Shown here one piece after another: positions 37,258 to 46,222 of a stretch of DNA of 64,000 nucleotides. The first letter of the stretch is position 1, and each line of letters opens with the position of its first letter. Below the pieces are notes generated by a model. That model saw only the letters and a list, made by a program, of their open reading frames with translations. It was not told the origin of the DNA and made no database searches. The stretch lies in the NCBI RefSeq assembly GCF_023150065.1, contig NZ_JAKLLN010000001.1, positions 378,545 through 442,544 on the forward strand, read 5' to 3'. The translations under genes and the position numbers were made by a program. The stretch comes from Zoogloea sp. (lineage in GTDB: Bacteria > Pseudomonadota > Gammaproteobacteria > Burkholderiales > Rhodocyclaceae).

Positions 37258-38730
37258 TCAATGAGGCTTCAAGGCTTCGCCTGCCTGCGGATAGAGCCGC
37301 TGCAGTACCACGGTAGCGGTGCGGGCGAGCAGGGCTTGAAGCGGCTCCCGGTTCCCGGCCAGGCCTGCTTCTTCCTTTCCGCCCGGCCAGGCCTTCGCCA
37401 GTTCGTCCCGCACCTCCGCAACCGCTGCATCCGCGAGCTCCCGCCAGTGTTCCGGCAAGGGTGTCTGGCGCCATTCGCCGCGGCCGCGGCCGTAGTGGGC
37501 GACGGCGAGGTAGCGCAGCAGGCTGGCGGTGAACAGGCGCTCCAGGCTGTCGCTGCTCCAGCGCAGGCGGTTGTCGTCGATGCCGCGCAGGCGGTTGGCG
37601 GCGTGGGCGGCGCCGGCGCTGCCCACGGCACCGGCGATGGCGCCGATGACTGCGCCGGCGCCGAGGCTCAGGCCGCCGGCGGCCAGGTCGGCGGCGAGGC
37701 CGGAGAGGGCTCCGGACATGACGCCACCGAGGAGGGCGGCACTGGATTCGCCGATCTTCTCCCGGGCCGCGAAGTCGCCGGCGAGGCGCTCCTGCACTTC
37801 CTGGGCGGCGCGTCCACCGAGGCCGTGGAGCTCGATGAGCTGGTCGGTGCTGCGGCGGATCTCGGCTTCGAGGCGGCCGGCGAGGTTCTCCATGGCCTGT
37901 TGCTGAGGTGAGGCGGCGGAGCCGATGCCGACGGCGGCGCCCATGCGCCGAAGGGTGCTGCCGAGGCCGGCCTCGGGCAGGGCTTCGCTGTCGCTGGCGG
38001 CCCGGTTGAGGAAGTCGGCCAGGCTGGCCATGGCGGCGTGGAAGGTGTCGAGGCGGCGCTGGCGCCAGGCCGCCGAGAGCTGCGTGAACGCAGGCTGGCT
38101 GGCCTCGGGCAGGCAGGGGGCGACCGCGTCGAAGAGGGCGAACTCCTGCACCCAGCAGCGGGCGAAGGCGTCCAGGGGCAGGATCTGGCGGACGAAGGGG
38201 TAGGGCGCCAGGTGGCGACGCCACAGGGCCTCGTCAGCGGCATCGGCGGCGCCGGGGCGGGGCTCGCCGAGCTGGTTGAGGAGGACCAGCACGGGCTTGC
38301 CGATCCACGCCAGGATCTCCATTTCGGGGGCCACGTAGCCAGCCTCGCCGGGTTTTTCGGAGGCGTTGACCAGATAGAGGACCACGTCGGCCTGCTCGCG
38401 CACATTGCGGATGGCCTGCTGGCTGGACCAGAAGGGGCGATCGCGCCAGCGGTCCCACACCTCGGAGAGCAGCCAGCCCACCGGGTTGCCCTGCTGGCGC
38501 AGGCGCTTGATGAGCCGCGCGCTGTCGCCGAAGCCCGGGGTGTCCCACAGATTGAGCACGTGGCCGTCGGGCGTGTCGATGAGACGGTGGCACTCGGCCA
38601 GGGCGGTGACGTGGGCCTCGTCGCGGATCTCGCCCACGTCGCGGCCCATCAGGCTGCGGGCCAGGGTGGTCTTGCCGGTGTTGGTGTGGGAGACGAGGCT
38701 GAGCTGGATCGTGGTGGGCTGAAGGGTCAC
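37258..38730 (-). CDS. GTPase-like protein with DUF3482 domain
   Basis: This 490-residue protein starts with a GTPase domain: P-loop SHTNTGKTTLARSL near residues 14-26, G3 motif DTPGFGDS near 62, and NQLGEP in the G4 position (normally NKxD, so degenerate). The C-terminal DUF3482 half contains glycine/alanine-rich hydrophobic stretches (LGGVMSGALSGLAADLAAGG, AGAVIGAIAGAVGSAGAAHA) that may touch the membrane. Translation starts at a GTG that overlaps the stop of the upstream DUF2868 gene. The two families usually occur as a pair; their role is unknown. Confidence 0.85.
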   Translation of the reverse strand: MTLQPTTIQLSLVSHTNTGKTTLARSLMGRDVGEIRDEAHVTALAECHRLIDTPDGHVLNLWDTPGFGDSARLIKRLRQQGNPVGWLLSEVWDRWRDRPFWSSQQAIRNVREQADVVLYLVNASEKPGEAGYVAPEMEILAWIGKPVLVLLNQLGEPRPGAADAADEALWRRHLAPYPFVRQILPLDAFARCWVQEFALFDAVAPCLPEASQPAFTQLSAAWRQRRLDTFHAAMASLADFLNRAASDSEALPEAGLGSTLRRMGAAVGIGSAASPQQQAMENLAGRLEAEIRRSTDQLIELHGLGGRAAQEVQERLAGDFAAREKIGESSAALLGGVMSGALSGLAADLAAGGLSLGAGAVIGAIAGAVGSAGAAHAANRLRGIDDNRLRWSSDSLERLFTASLLRYLAVAHYGRGRGEWRQTPLPEHWRELADAAVAEVRDELAKAWPGGKEEAGLAGNREPLQALLARTATVVLQRLYPQAGEALKPH

Positions 38731-40190
38731 CGGGAGGCTTCCTTGCGGGCAGAGAGGTCGATGAGGCGGGTGAGGCTGTCGGCCACGCCGGCGGGGGCGG
38801 CGTCGAGATCGGCGAAGGCCGCTTCGATGGCGTGCTTTTCGAACAGGCGGGTCCAGGCTCGACGGCGCTCGTCCTGGCGTTCGGGCTGGCCGGCAAACCG
38901 GGCCATGAAGCTGCCTTCGTCAACCAGGGCGGCCAGGGACGTGCCGGGAGGCAGGCTGCCGGCCAGGGCGCGGAGGAAGCTGCCGTGGTTCTCGTCCTCG
39001 GGGGTGGCAGCCAGGCTGAACAGGGCGATGGCGAGGCTTGCGCCTTTGCCGGGCAGGGCGCTGGCGGGCAGGGCGTCTTCCTCGCCGAAGGCAATGGGCG
39101 GGCTCAGGTGCAGGCTGGCGCGGGGCCCGAAGGCGCCGACGACGGCCTCCTTGAGCAGCAGGGCGGTGGCCGGGGAGAGCTCGTAGCTGTAAGGCACCAG
39201 GTGCAGATGGGCGCCCTGGCCGGTGTAGCTGCGTTGCAGGCCCTGGTAGTAGCTGTCGGTGATGGGCAGGGGAAAGTGGCGCTCCAGGTGCCGGGCGGCA
39301 AAACCGCTGAGCAGGGCCAGCACGGCCCGGGGCAGCACCACCGTCAGGACCAGGGTGGTGGCGAAGAGGTGGATCCACGGCGCGGCGTTCTCGCCGGGGT
39401 TGTCCGGGAGGCGCAGGGTGTCGAGGTGGGCGGCGTCGGGGATGGGCAGGCCGGTGAGGGCGGAGGCCGGGCCCAGGAGCAGGCTGAGGGCCTGGTGCAC
39501 CTGGCTGGCATCGAGGAAGGTGCTCTCCCAGCCGGCCTGGAAGTGCAGCACCAGCCCGCGGGTGTACAGGGCGGCGATGGCGCCCAGGGCGAAGGCCAGG
39601 GCGGCCAGGTGCAGCACCCGGCCCACCCGGCGTGCCGTGAGGGGGGCCGACACCCGGGCCCATTCGGCGCGGAAGCGGGTGCCAGGGGTGCTCGACCCGG
39701 TGTCGATGATGCCCTCATGCAGGGCGCCACCGAGGCGCGCCACGGCACGCCGCAGGATGCCCTTGGCGGGTGCCTTGCTGCGGAAGGGGTCGGTGAGCCC
39801 ATGCACCAGGAGGCCCAGATAGACGAGGAGGTTCCAGACGATCAGCCCGAGCAGGGGGAAGGCCAGCAGGTTCACGTAGCGGGTCGGGCCCACGGCGTCC
39901 ATCAGCACGCCCAGGGCGAAGGCCAGGGCCACCAGCGCCGTGCCCACCCAGGGCCGCCAGTTGCGGCCGTTGGCCAGACGCTTGAAGGCCTTGTCCCGGT
40001 CGCCGAGCTTTTCGATGGCGAGCTGCCCGCGGCGCGCCAGGAAGCGGTCGGCGTCGGCGCCTTCGCCCACCACTTCGGCGGCGGCCCGGCTGGCCCAGGC
40101 GGCGTCTTCGGCGCGCCACGGGGCGTCGGGCGCAGGGGTGGTTTCCAGGGCGCGGATCAGGGTGACATGACGGGCGGCGGTTTCGTTCAT
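38727..40190 (-). CDS. DUF2868 membrane protein
   Basis: This 487-residue protein has an N-terminal soluble region and about four membrane segments (VGTALVALAFALGVLMDAVG, LLAFPLLGLIVWNLLVYLGL, a third near LHLAALAFALGAIAALYT, and TTLVLTVVLPRAVLALL). A soluble C-terminal domain follows. It belongs to DUF2868 and is coupled to the DUF3482 GTPase gene by overlapping stop and start codons. The function is not known. It is divergent from the phenol hydroxylase operon. Confidence 0.82.
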   Translation of the reverse strand: MNETAARHVTLIRALETTPAPDAPWRAEDAAWASRAAAEVVGEGADADRFLARRGQLAIEKLGDRDKAFKRLANGRNWRPWVGTALVALAFALGVLMDAVGPTRYVNLLAFPLLGLIVWNLLVYLGLLVHGLTDPFRSKAPAKGILRRAVARLGGALHEGIIDTGSSTPGTRFRAEWARVSAPLTARRVGRVLHLAALAFALGAIAALYTRGLVLHFQAGWESTFLDASQVHQALSLLLGPASALTGLPIPDAAHLDTLRLPDNPGENAAPWIHLFATTLVLTVVLPRAVLALLSGFAARHLERHFPLPITDSYYQGLQRSYTGQGAHLHLVPYSYELSPATALLLKEAVVGAFGPRASLHLSPPIAFGEEDALPASALPGKGASLAIALFSLAATPEDENHGSFLRALAGSLPPGTSLAALVDEGSFMARFAGQPERQDERRRAWTRLFEKHAIEAAFADLDAAPAGVADSLTRLIDLSARKEASR

Positions 40191-40313
40191 GCGCTTGTCT
40201 TCGTGCGGGCGGTAATCCCGCAGTTTACTCCGCCCAAGGTGGGGGCGAGTTCATCCTGCCCTGCGCCGCTTGGCGTCCAGGCTTCACCAGATCATCAAGC
40301 TGCATTGCAGCAT

Positions 40314-40329
40314 TTGATCAATTGATGAA
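40314..40329. promoter_or_regulatory. Upstream activating sequence for the DmpR-type activator
   Basis: TTGATCAATTGATGAA matches the known XylR/DmpR enhancer palindrome TTGATCAATTGATCAA at 15 of 16 positions. It lies about 90 bases upstream of the sigma-54 promoter of dmpK. Confidence 0.8.
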
Positions 40330-40358
40330 TTCATAAAATCTTCTGTTTCTGTAAATCT

Positions 40359-40379
40359 CGAGAAAATATCGTTTTCTCC
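40359..40379. promoter_or_regulatory. Candidate GntR-type operator, phenol hydroxylase copy
   Basis: CGAGAAAA-N5-TTTTCTCC is an inverted repeat of the same 21-base geometry as the ben element. It is preceded by AAATCT, giving the shared core AAATCTCGAGAAAA. It sits between the enhancer and the -24 box, where it could block DNA looping or promoter access. Confidence 0.55.
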
Positions 40380-40404
40380 TTTGTAAATCAGCAGTTTGTG
40401 ATTA

Positions 40405-40421
40405 CGGGCACGGGCCTTGTA
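40405..40421 (+). promoter_or_regulatory. Sigma-54 promoter of the phenol hydroxylase operon
   Basis: CGGGCACGGGCCTTGTA resembles TGGCAC-N5-TTGC, with GG and the G of the -12 box correctly spaced; T-to-G in the -24 box and C-to-T in the -12 box are the changes. dmpK starts about 40 bases downstream. The upstream enhancer strengthens the call. Confidence 0.65.
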
Positions 40422-40458
40422 TAGGGGGTGAAGACTTCCTCAGACCCGCGAGAAAAAG

Positions 40459-40722
40459 ATGAACGACCCGACAAGCCCGCCCCCCGTGGATGTGAACCGC
40501 AAGTACGTGCGGCTGGTGGAGCGGCGCCCCGATGGCCTGGTGGAGTTCGAGTTCTCGATCTCCGACCCGGCGCTGTTCGTCGAGATGCTGCTGCCCGAGG
40601 CCGCCTACGAGGAATTCTGCCGGACCAACCGGGTGATCCTGCTGGAAGGCGAGCGCCCGGAAGAAGGCGAGGACGACTTCAACTGGAGCCTCCGCGAGGC
40701 CACCCATCAACGTTTCAGGTAG
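40459..40722 (+). CDS. dmpK: Phenol hydroxylase assembly/auxiliary protein DmpK
   Basis: This 87-residue protein contains the DmpK/LapK/PoxA-type sequence (KYVRLVERRPDGLVEFEFSI, LPEAAYEEFCRTNRVI). In Pseudomonas it helps assemble the iron-containing oxygenase but is not part of the final complex. It is the first gene of dmpKLMNOP. Confidence 0.88.
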   Translation: MNDPTSPPPVDVNRKYVRLVERRPDGLVEFEFSISDPALFVEMLLPEAAYEEFCRTNRVILLEGERPEEGEDDFNWSLREATHQRFR

Positions 40723-40780
40723 GCGGGCGCCCGGCGCCCCTTGCCCGCTGCACACCACAACAACACAGGAGGAGACACAC

Positions 40781-41779
40781 ATGCACATCGACCTGCGCAC
40801 GGTATCCATCAAGCCCCAGCGCCAGACTTTCGACCACATCGCCCGGCGCATCGGCCCGGACAAGGCGGCGACGCGCTATCAGGAGGGCACGCTGGATGTC
40901 CAGGCGACCCACAACTTCCATTACCGCCCCACCTGGGCCCCGGAATACGAGATCTTTGATGCCTCGCGCAGCGCCATCCGCATGGCCGACTGGTACGCCT
41001 TCAAGGACCCGCGCCAGTTCTACTACGGCGCCTACACCCTGGCCCGGGCCAAGCAGCAGGAGACCGCCGAGTCCAACTTCGACTTCGTCGAGGGCCGTGG
41101 CCTGGCCGAAACCCTGCCGGAAGAACTCCGGGACACCGTGCTCAAGCTGCTGCTGCCCCTGCGCCACGTGGCCTGGGGCGGCAACATGAACGGCGCCTTC
41201 ATCACCGCCTACGGCTACGGCACGGCCCTGACCCAGCCCTGTCTGTTCCATTCCATGGACCAGCTGGGCATCGCTCAGTACATCACCCGCGTCGGCCTGC
41301 TGCTGGGGGATGACGTGGACGTGCTCGACGAAGCCAAGACGAGCTGGATGGAAGGCGAGGCCTGGCAGGGGCTGCGCCGCTACGTGGAAGACAGCTTCGT
41401 GCTGAAGGACCCGCTGGAGCTCTTCGTGGCCCAGATGGTGGCCCTGGATGGGCTGCTCTACCCGCTGGTGTACGAAACCATCATCGATGACGTGCTGGCC
41501 TCGAAGGGCGGCACCCCCATCGCCATGCTCACCCAGTTCATGACCGACTGGTATGCCGAAACCCGCAAGTGGGTGGACGCCACGGTCAAGACCGCCGCCG
41601 CCGAATCCCCCGAGAACAAGGCCCTGCTGGAAAAGTGGATCGCCCACTGGCGCGACCGCGCCGCCTCGGCCCTGATGCCCGTGGCCCAGATCGCCCTCGG
41701 TGCCCAGGCCGACGCCCTCACCAGCGAGCTGGTGGGCCAGTTCAACGCCCGCTTGGCCAAGGCCGGCGTCACCCTCTGA
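40781..41779 (+). CDS. dmpL: Phenol hydroxylase small oxygenase subunit (P1)
   Basis: This 332-residue beta-type subunit of the (alpha-beta-gamma)2 oxygenase begins MHIDLRTVSIKPQRQTFDHI. It has the ferritin-like fold but no diiron ligands of its own. AGGAGGAGA lies upstream of the ATG. Gene order K-L-M-N-O-P is complete and typical. Confidence 0.93.
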   Translation: MHIDLRTVSIKPQRQTFDHIARRIGPDKAATRYQEGTLDVQATHNFHYRPTWAPEYEIFDASRSAIRMADWYAFKDPRQFYYGAYTLARAKQQETAESNFDFVEGRGLAETLPEELRDTVLKLLLPLRHVAWGGNMNGAFITAYGYGTALTQPCLFHSMDQLGIAQYITRVGLLLGDDVDVLDEAKTSWMEGEAWQGLRRYVEDSFVLKDPLELFVAQMVALDGLLYPLVYETIIDDVLASKGGTPIAMLTQFMTDWYAETRKWVDATVKTAAAESPENKALLEKWIAHWRDRAASALMPVAQIALGAQADALTSELVGQFNARLAKAGVTL

Positions 41780-41791
41780 GAAGGAAACCCG

Positions 41792-42061
41792 ATGTCCAAG
41801 GTATTCATCGCCCTGCAGACCAACGACGACACCCGCTCGATCATCCAGGCCATCCTCGCCGACAACCCCCACGCCATCGCCAACGAGCAGCCGGCCATGG
41901 TGAAGATCGACGCGGAGGGTGCCCTGGTGGTGCGCCGCTCGACCATCGAAGAGCTGATCGGCCGCGACTTCGACCTGCAGGAACTGCACATCAACCTGAT
42001 TTCCCTCACCGGTCACGTGGACGAGACCGACGACGAACTGACCCTGAGCTGGAACACCTGA
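41792..42061 (+). CDS. dmpM: Phenol hydroxylase regulatory (effector) protein (P2)
   Basis: This 89-residue cofactorless effector protein (MmoB/DmpM family) starts MSKVFIALQTNDDTRSIIQ and contains IEELIGRDFDLQELHINLIS. It binds the oxygenase and tunes oxygen activation. It lies 12 bases after dmpL and 21 bases before dmpN. Confidence 0.93.
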   Translation: MSKVFIALQTNDDTRSIIQAILADNPHAIANEQPAMVKIDAEGALVVRRSTIEELIGRDFDLQELHINLISLTGHVDETDDELTLSWNT

Positions 42062-42082
42062 TCGCGCCAAGGAGACACGACA

Positions 42083-43636
42083 ATGGACATGAAAGTCAGC
42101 AAGAAGAAGCTGGGCCTCAAGGAGAAGTACCAGCACATGACCCGCGGCCTGGGCTGGGAGACCACCTACCAGTCGATGGACGAGGTCTTCCCTTACGCCA
42201 AGTACGAAGGCATCAAGATCCATGACTGGGACAAGTGGGAAGACCCCTTCCGCCTGACCATGGATGCCTACTGGAAGTACCAGGCCGAGAAGGAGCGCAA
42301 GCTCTACGCCATCATCGACGCCTACGCCCAGAACAACGGCCATCTGTCGGTGACGGACGCCCGCTACATCAACGCGATCAAGCTCTTCCTCAACGGCATC
42401 AGCCCGCTGGAGTACATGGCTCACCGGGGCTTCGCCCATGCCGGCCGGCAGTTCCCGGGCGTCGGTCCGCGGGTGGCCTGCCTGATGCAGTCCCTGGACG
42501 AGATCCGCCACGCCCAGACCCAGATCCACTCGCTCTCCAACTACAACAAGTACTACAACGGCTTCCACGAGTACCGGCACATGCTCGAGCGCGTGTGGTA
42601 TCTGTCGGTGCCGCGCTCCTTCTTCGACGACGCCTACACCGCCGGCCCCTTCGAGTTCATGGTGGCCATCGGCTTCAGCTTCGAGTACGTGCTGACCAAC
42701 CTGCTGTTCGTGCCCTTTGTGTCGGGTGCGGCCTACAACGGCGACATGGGCACCATGACCTTCGGCTTCTCGGCCCAGTCCGATGAAGCCCGTCACATGA
42801 CCCTGGGCCTCGAGGTCATCAAGTTCATCCTCGAGCAGGACCCGGACAACCTGCCCATCGTCCAGCAGTGGATCGACAAGTGGACCTGGCGCGGCTACCG
42901 GGTGCTGACCCTGGTCGGCATGATGATGGACTACATGCTGCCCAAGCGCATCATGAGCTGGAAGGAAGCCTGGGAGGTCTATTTCGAAGAGAACGGCGGC
43001 GCCCTGTTCAAGGATCTGGCCCGCTACGGCATCCGTCCGCCCAAGTGGCTCGACCAGATCGAGCAGGACAAGGACCACATCTCCCACCAGGCCTGGGCGA
43101 CCTTCTACAACTACGCCGCCGCGTGCAATTTCCACACCTGGATTCCCACCGACGACGAGCTGGACTGGCTGTCCCAGAAGTACCCCAACAGCTTCGACAA
43201 GTACTACCGGCCGCGCCTGGAGCACTGGCGCGAGGAGGCCAAGAAGGGCAACCGCTTCTACAACAAGACGCTGCCCATGCTGTGTCAGACCTGCCAGATC
43301 CCGATGATCTTCACCGAGCCCGGCGACCCGACCCAGATCTGCTACCGGGAGGTGGACTACAAGGACAACAAGTACCACTTCTGCTCGGACGGCTGTAAGG
43401 AGATCTTCGAGCACGAGCCCGAGAAGTACATCCAGGCCTGGCTGCCGGTGCACCAGATCTACCAGGGCAACTGCTTCAACGAGGGGGTTGACCCCACCGC
43501 CGAGGGCTTCGACCCCCTGGCCGCGGTGCTCGACTACTACCACCTCAATTTCGGTCGCGACAACCTGGACTTCGACGGCTCGGAAGACCAGAAGAACTTC
43601 GAAGCCTGGCGCGGCATGGCCACCAAGAACACCTGA
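42083..43636 (+). CDS. dmpN: Phenol hydroxylase large diiron oxygenase subunit (P3)
   Basis: This is the 517-residue catalytic subunit that hydroxylates phenol (and often cresols) to catechols. Diiron ligand motifs are D139-E140-I-R-H143 and D234-E235-A-R-H238. A C-terminal YHS-type domain carries CQTCQIPMIF and HFCSDGCKEIFEHEPEKY. It begins MDMKVSKKKLGLKEKYQHMT. The substrate range (phenol versus methylphenols or benzene) cannot be read from the sequence. Confidence 0.95.
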   Translation: MDMKVSKKKLGLKEKYQHMTRGLGWETTYQSMDEVFPYAKYEGIKIHDWDKWEDPFRLTMDAYWKYQAEKERKLYAIIDAYAQNNGHLSVTDARYINAIKLFLNGISPLEYMAHRGFAHAGRQFPGVGPRVACLMQSLDEIRHAQTQIHSLSNYNKYYNGFHEYRHMLERVWYLSVPRSFFDDAYTAGPFEFMVAIGFSFEYVLTNLLFVPFVSGAAYNGDMGTMTFGFSAQSDEARHMTLGLEVIKFILEQDPDNLPIVQQWIDKWTWRGYRVLTLVGMMMDYMLPKRIMSWKEAWEVYFEENGGALFKDLARYGIRPPKWLDQIEQDKDHISHQAWATFYNYAAACNFHTWIPTDDELDWLSQKYPNSFDKYYRPRLEHWREEAKKGNRFYNKTLPMLCQTCQIPMIFTEPGDPTQICYREVDYKDNKYHFCSDGCKEIFEHEPEKYIQAWLPVHQIYQGNCFNEGVDPTAEGFDPLAAVLDYYHLNFGRDNLDFDGSEDQKNFEAWRGMATKNT

Positions 43637-43694
43637 TGGGTCGGCGGGCGGCCCCAGGCCGCCCGCCATCAAACAAGAACGAGGAGAGACAACC

Positions 43695-44054
43695 ATGGGC
43701 GTTGCTGCCATCAAGGAATACGCGTTCGAGTCCGCCGACCGGCTCGAGAATTTTCACGGCAACCAGCTGCTGTACATCGGCTGGGACAAGCACCTGCTGT
43801 TCTGTGCGCCGTTCTGCCTGCCCATGCCGCCAGCCATGCGCTTCGGCGACATCATCGACAAGGTGCTGCCGGGCGTCTTCGGCTATCACCCGGACTTTGC
43901 GAAGATCGACTGGAGCAAGGTGATGTGGCTGAAGTCGGGCCAGCCCTGGCAGGCCGACTTCAACAAGACCCTGGCCGAGCTGGGCCTCAAGCACAAGGAC
44001 GTGCTGCGCTTCCAGACCCCGGGCCTGGACGGGATCAAGGGTTCGGCGAGCTGA
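43695..44054 (+). CDS. dmpO: Phenol hydroxylase gamma subunit (P4)
   Basis: This 119-residue third oxygenase subunit begins MGVAAIKEYAFESADRLENF. It is small and needed for full activity. GAGGAGAGAC precedes the ATG at 43695; the longer open frame upstream runs over dmpN in another phase. dmpP starts one base after its stop. Confidence 0.9.
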   Translation: MGVAAIKEYAFESADRLENFHGNQLLYIGWDKHLLFCAPFCLPMPPAMRFGDIIDKVLPGVFGYHPDFAKIDWSKVMWLKSGQPWQADFNKTLAELGLKHKDVLRFQTPGLDGIKGSAS

Positions 44055-44055
44055 C

Positions 44056-45111
44056 ATGTCCTACGAACTGACCATCGAGCCCCTGGGCCAGACCATCGAG
44101 GTGGAGGAGGGCCAGACCATCCTCGACGCGTCCCTGCGTGCCGGCATCTGGCTGCCCCACGCCTGCTGCCACGGCCTGTGTGCCACCTGCAAGGTGCAGG
44201 TGGTGGATGGCGAAGTCGATCACGGCGAGGCCTCCAGCTTTGCCCTGATGGACTTCGAACGCACCGAGGGCAAGACCCTGGCCTGCTGCGCGCGCCTGGA
44301 GTCGGACGTGACCATCGAGGCCGAGATCGACGAGGAGCCGGATGCCGAGTCGATCCCGGTACGGGATTTTCCCGGGGTGGTCAGCCGTATCGAGCCCCTC
44401 ACGCCGACCATCAAGGGCATCTTCATCGAGCTGGACGAGGCCATCCATTTTCAGGCGGGCCAGTACATCAACCTGGAGATTCCGGGGCTGGGCATCACCC
44501 GCGCCTTCTCCCTCGCCAATGCGCCGGGGCAGGGGCGGGAGGTGGAGCTCAACGTGCGCATCGTGCCCGGCGGCGTGGGCACCGGCCACCTCCATGAGCG
44601 CCTCGCGGTGGGTGACCGGGTGCGCTTTTCCGGCCCCTACGGCCGCTTCTTCGTGCGCAAGTCGGCCGGTGTGCCGCTGCTCTTCATGGCCGGGGGCTCG
44701 GGCCTGTCCAGCCCGCGCAGCATGATCCTGGATCTGCTGGGTGAAGGCTGCACGCTGCCCATCACCCTGGTGTATGGCCAGCGCAGCCGGGCCGAGCTGT
44801 ACTACCACGACGAGTTCCTGGCGCTGGCGGCACGGCATCCCAACTTCCAGTACGTGCCGGCCCTCTCCGACGAGCCGGCGGACTCGGACTGGCAGGGCTT
44901 CCGGGGTTATGTGCACGACGCGGCCAAAGCCCACTTCGACAACGACTTCCGGGGTCACAAGGCCTATCTGTGCGGGCCACCCCTGATGATCGACGCGTGC
45001 ATCTCGACCCTGATGCAGGGGCGGCTGTTCGAGAACGACATCTTCACCGAGAAGTTCTTTTCGGCGGCGGACGCCCAGCAGGTGCGCAGCCCCCTGTTCA
45101 AGCGGGTGTAG
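44056..45111 (+). CDS. dmpP: Phenol hydroxylase reductase (P5)
   Basis: This 351-residue NADH-dependent reductase has an N-terminal plant-type 2Fe-2S domain (HACCHGLCATCKV, fourth cysteine in ACCARLE), an FAD domain (RAFSLANAPGQG) and an NAD domain (FMAGGSGLSSPRSMI, CGPPLMIDAC). It delivers electrons to DmpLNO. It ends the dmpKLMNOP run. The catechol dioxygenase gene follows after 155 bases with its own promoter. Confidence 0.94.
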   Translation: MSYELTIEPLGQTIEVEEGQTILDASLRAGIWLPHACCHGLCATCKVQVVDGEVDHGEASSFALMDFERTEGKTLACCARLESDVTIEAEIDEEPDAESIPVRDFPGVVSRIEPLTPTIKGIFIELDEAIHFQAGQYINLEIPGLGITRAFSLANAPGQGREVELNVRIVPGGVGTGHLHERLAVGDRVRFSGPYGRFFVRKSAGVPLLFMAGGSGLSSPRSMILDLLGEGCTLPITLVYGQRSRAELYYHDEFLALAARHPNFQYVPALSDEPADSDWQGFRGYVHDAAKAHFDNDFRGHKAYLCGPPLMIDACISTLMQGRLFENDIFTEKFFSAADAQQVRSPLFKRV

Positions 45112-45152
45112 GGGCTCCGCACCCTGGGTTTTACCAATAGATTTATAAAATC

Positions 45153-45191
45153 TCGAGAAAAGTTTGACTTATCGAGAAGTCTGATTAAGAT
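45153..45191 (+). promoter_or_regulatory. Sigma-70 promoter with overlapping dyad, catechol dioxygenase copy 2
   Basis: A -35 TTGACT (45164-45169) and a -10 TAAGAT (45186-45191) are 16 bases apart. The operator-like CGAGAAAA-N5-ACTTATCG (45154-45174) covers the -35 box, with TCGA cores at 45153 and 45172, 19 bases apart. This position is typical of repression. Confidence 0.65.
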
Positions 45192-45266
45192 ACACAGCAG
45201 CACTCGCCGCCACGGGCTGCACCCCGGGCGAGGCGAACATCCAAAGACAAAAGAGGAGACAAGAAC

Positions 45267-46196
45267 ATGGCAGTTACCGGTGTAATGCGTCCGGGCCACA
45301 TGCAGCTGCGTGTGCTCGACCTGGACGAAGGGGTCAATCACTACAAGAACGTGCTGGGCCTCATCGAGACCGGCCGCGACGCCCAGGGGCGGGTGTATTT
45401 CAAGGCCTGGGACGAGCGCGACCACAACAGCCTGATCCTGCGCGAGGCCGACTCGGCCGGCATGGATTTCTTCGCCTTCAAGGTGGCCGACAAGGCCACC
45501 CTCGAAAAGCTCGATGCCGACCTGAAGGCCTACGGCGTCAGCACCGAGCGCATTCCGGCCGGCGAGCTGCTGGAAACCGGTGAGCGCGTGCGCTTCATGA
45601 TCCCCTCGGGCCACGCCATCGAGCTCTACGCCGAGAAGACCGACGTGGGCAACGGCATGTCCTATGTCAATCCCGATCCCTGGACCCCCGACGCCGAACG
45701 CGGCATCGCCCCGGTACGCCTCGACCACGCCCTGGTGTACGGCCCGGACATCGAGAAGGTGCAGAAGCTGTTCGTGGACGTACTGGGCTTCTACCTGGTG
45801 GAGCGGGTGCTGATGGAAGACGGCAAGACCGACCTGGCCATCTGGCTGTCCTGCTCCCACAAGGCCCACGACATCGCCCTGGTGCGCCACCCCGAGCCGG
45901 GCAAGCTGCACCACGTGTCCTTCCTGTTGGACACCTGGGAGAAGGTGCTGCGCGCCGCCGACATCATGTCCATGAACAAGGTGTCCATCGACATCGGCCC
46001 GACCCGCCACGGCGTCACCCGCGGCACCACCATCTACGCCTTCGATCCTTCAGGCAACCGCTTCGAGACCTTCTGCGGCGGCTACCAGCCCTATCCCGAC
46101 TACGCCCCCATCACCTGGACCTGGGAAGAAGTGGGCACCGGCGTCTTCTACCATGACCGCAAGCTCAACGAGCGCTTCCTGACCGTGGTGTCCTGA
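45267..46196 (+). CDS. dmpB: Catechol 2,3-dioxygenase, copy 2 (phenol-linked)
   Basis: This 309-residue extradiol dioxygenase has iron ligands H154 (RLDHALVYG), H215/216 ([10 protein letters not shown]) and E267 ([11 protein letters not shown]). It is closer to the XylE/DmpB length than copy 1. It directly follows the phenol hydroxylase genes but is separated from the rest of the lower pathway by three leftward genes. A GAGGAGAC site precedes the ATG. Confidence 0.95.
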   Translation: MAVTGVMRPGHMQLRVLDLDEGVNHYKNVLGLIETGRDAQGRVYFKAWDERDHNSLILREADSAGMDFFAFKVADKATLEKLDADLKAYGVSTERIPAGELLETGERVRFMIPSGHAIELYAEKTDVGNGMSYVNPDPWTPDAERGIAPVRLDHALVYGPDIEKVQKLFVDVLGFYLVERVLMEDGKTDLAIWLSCSHKAHDIALVRHPEPGKLHHVSFLLDTWEKVLRAADIMSMNKVSIDIGPTRHGVTRGTTIYAFDPSGNRFETFCGGYQPYPDYAPITWTWEEVGTGVFYHDRKLNERFLTVVS

Positions 46197-46222
46197 GGCG
46201 GCTTGGAGGGGCGGGGGCGCGC

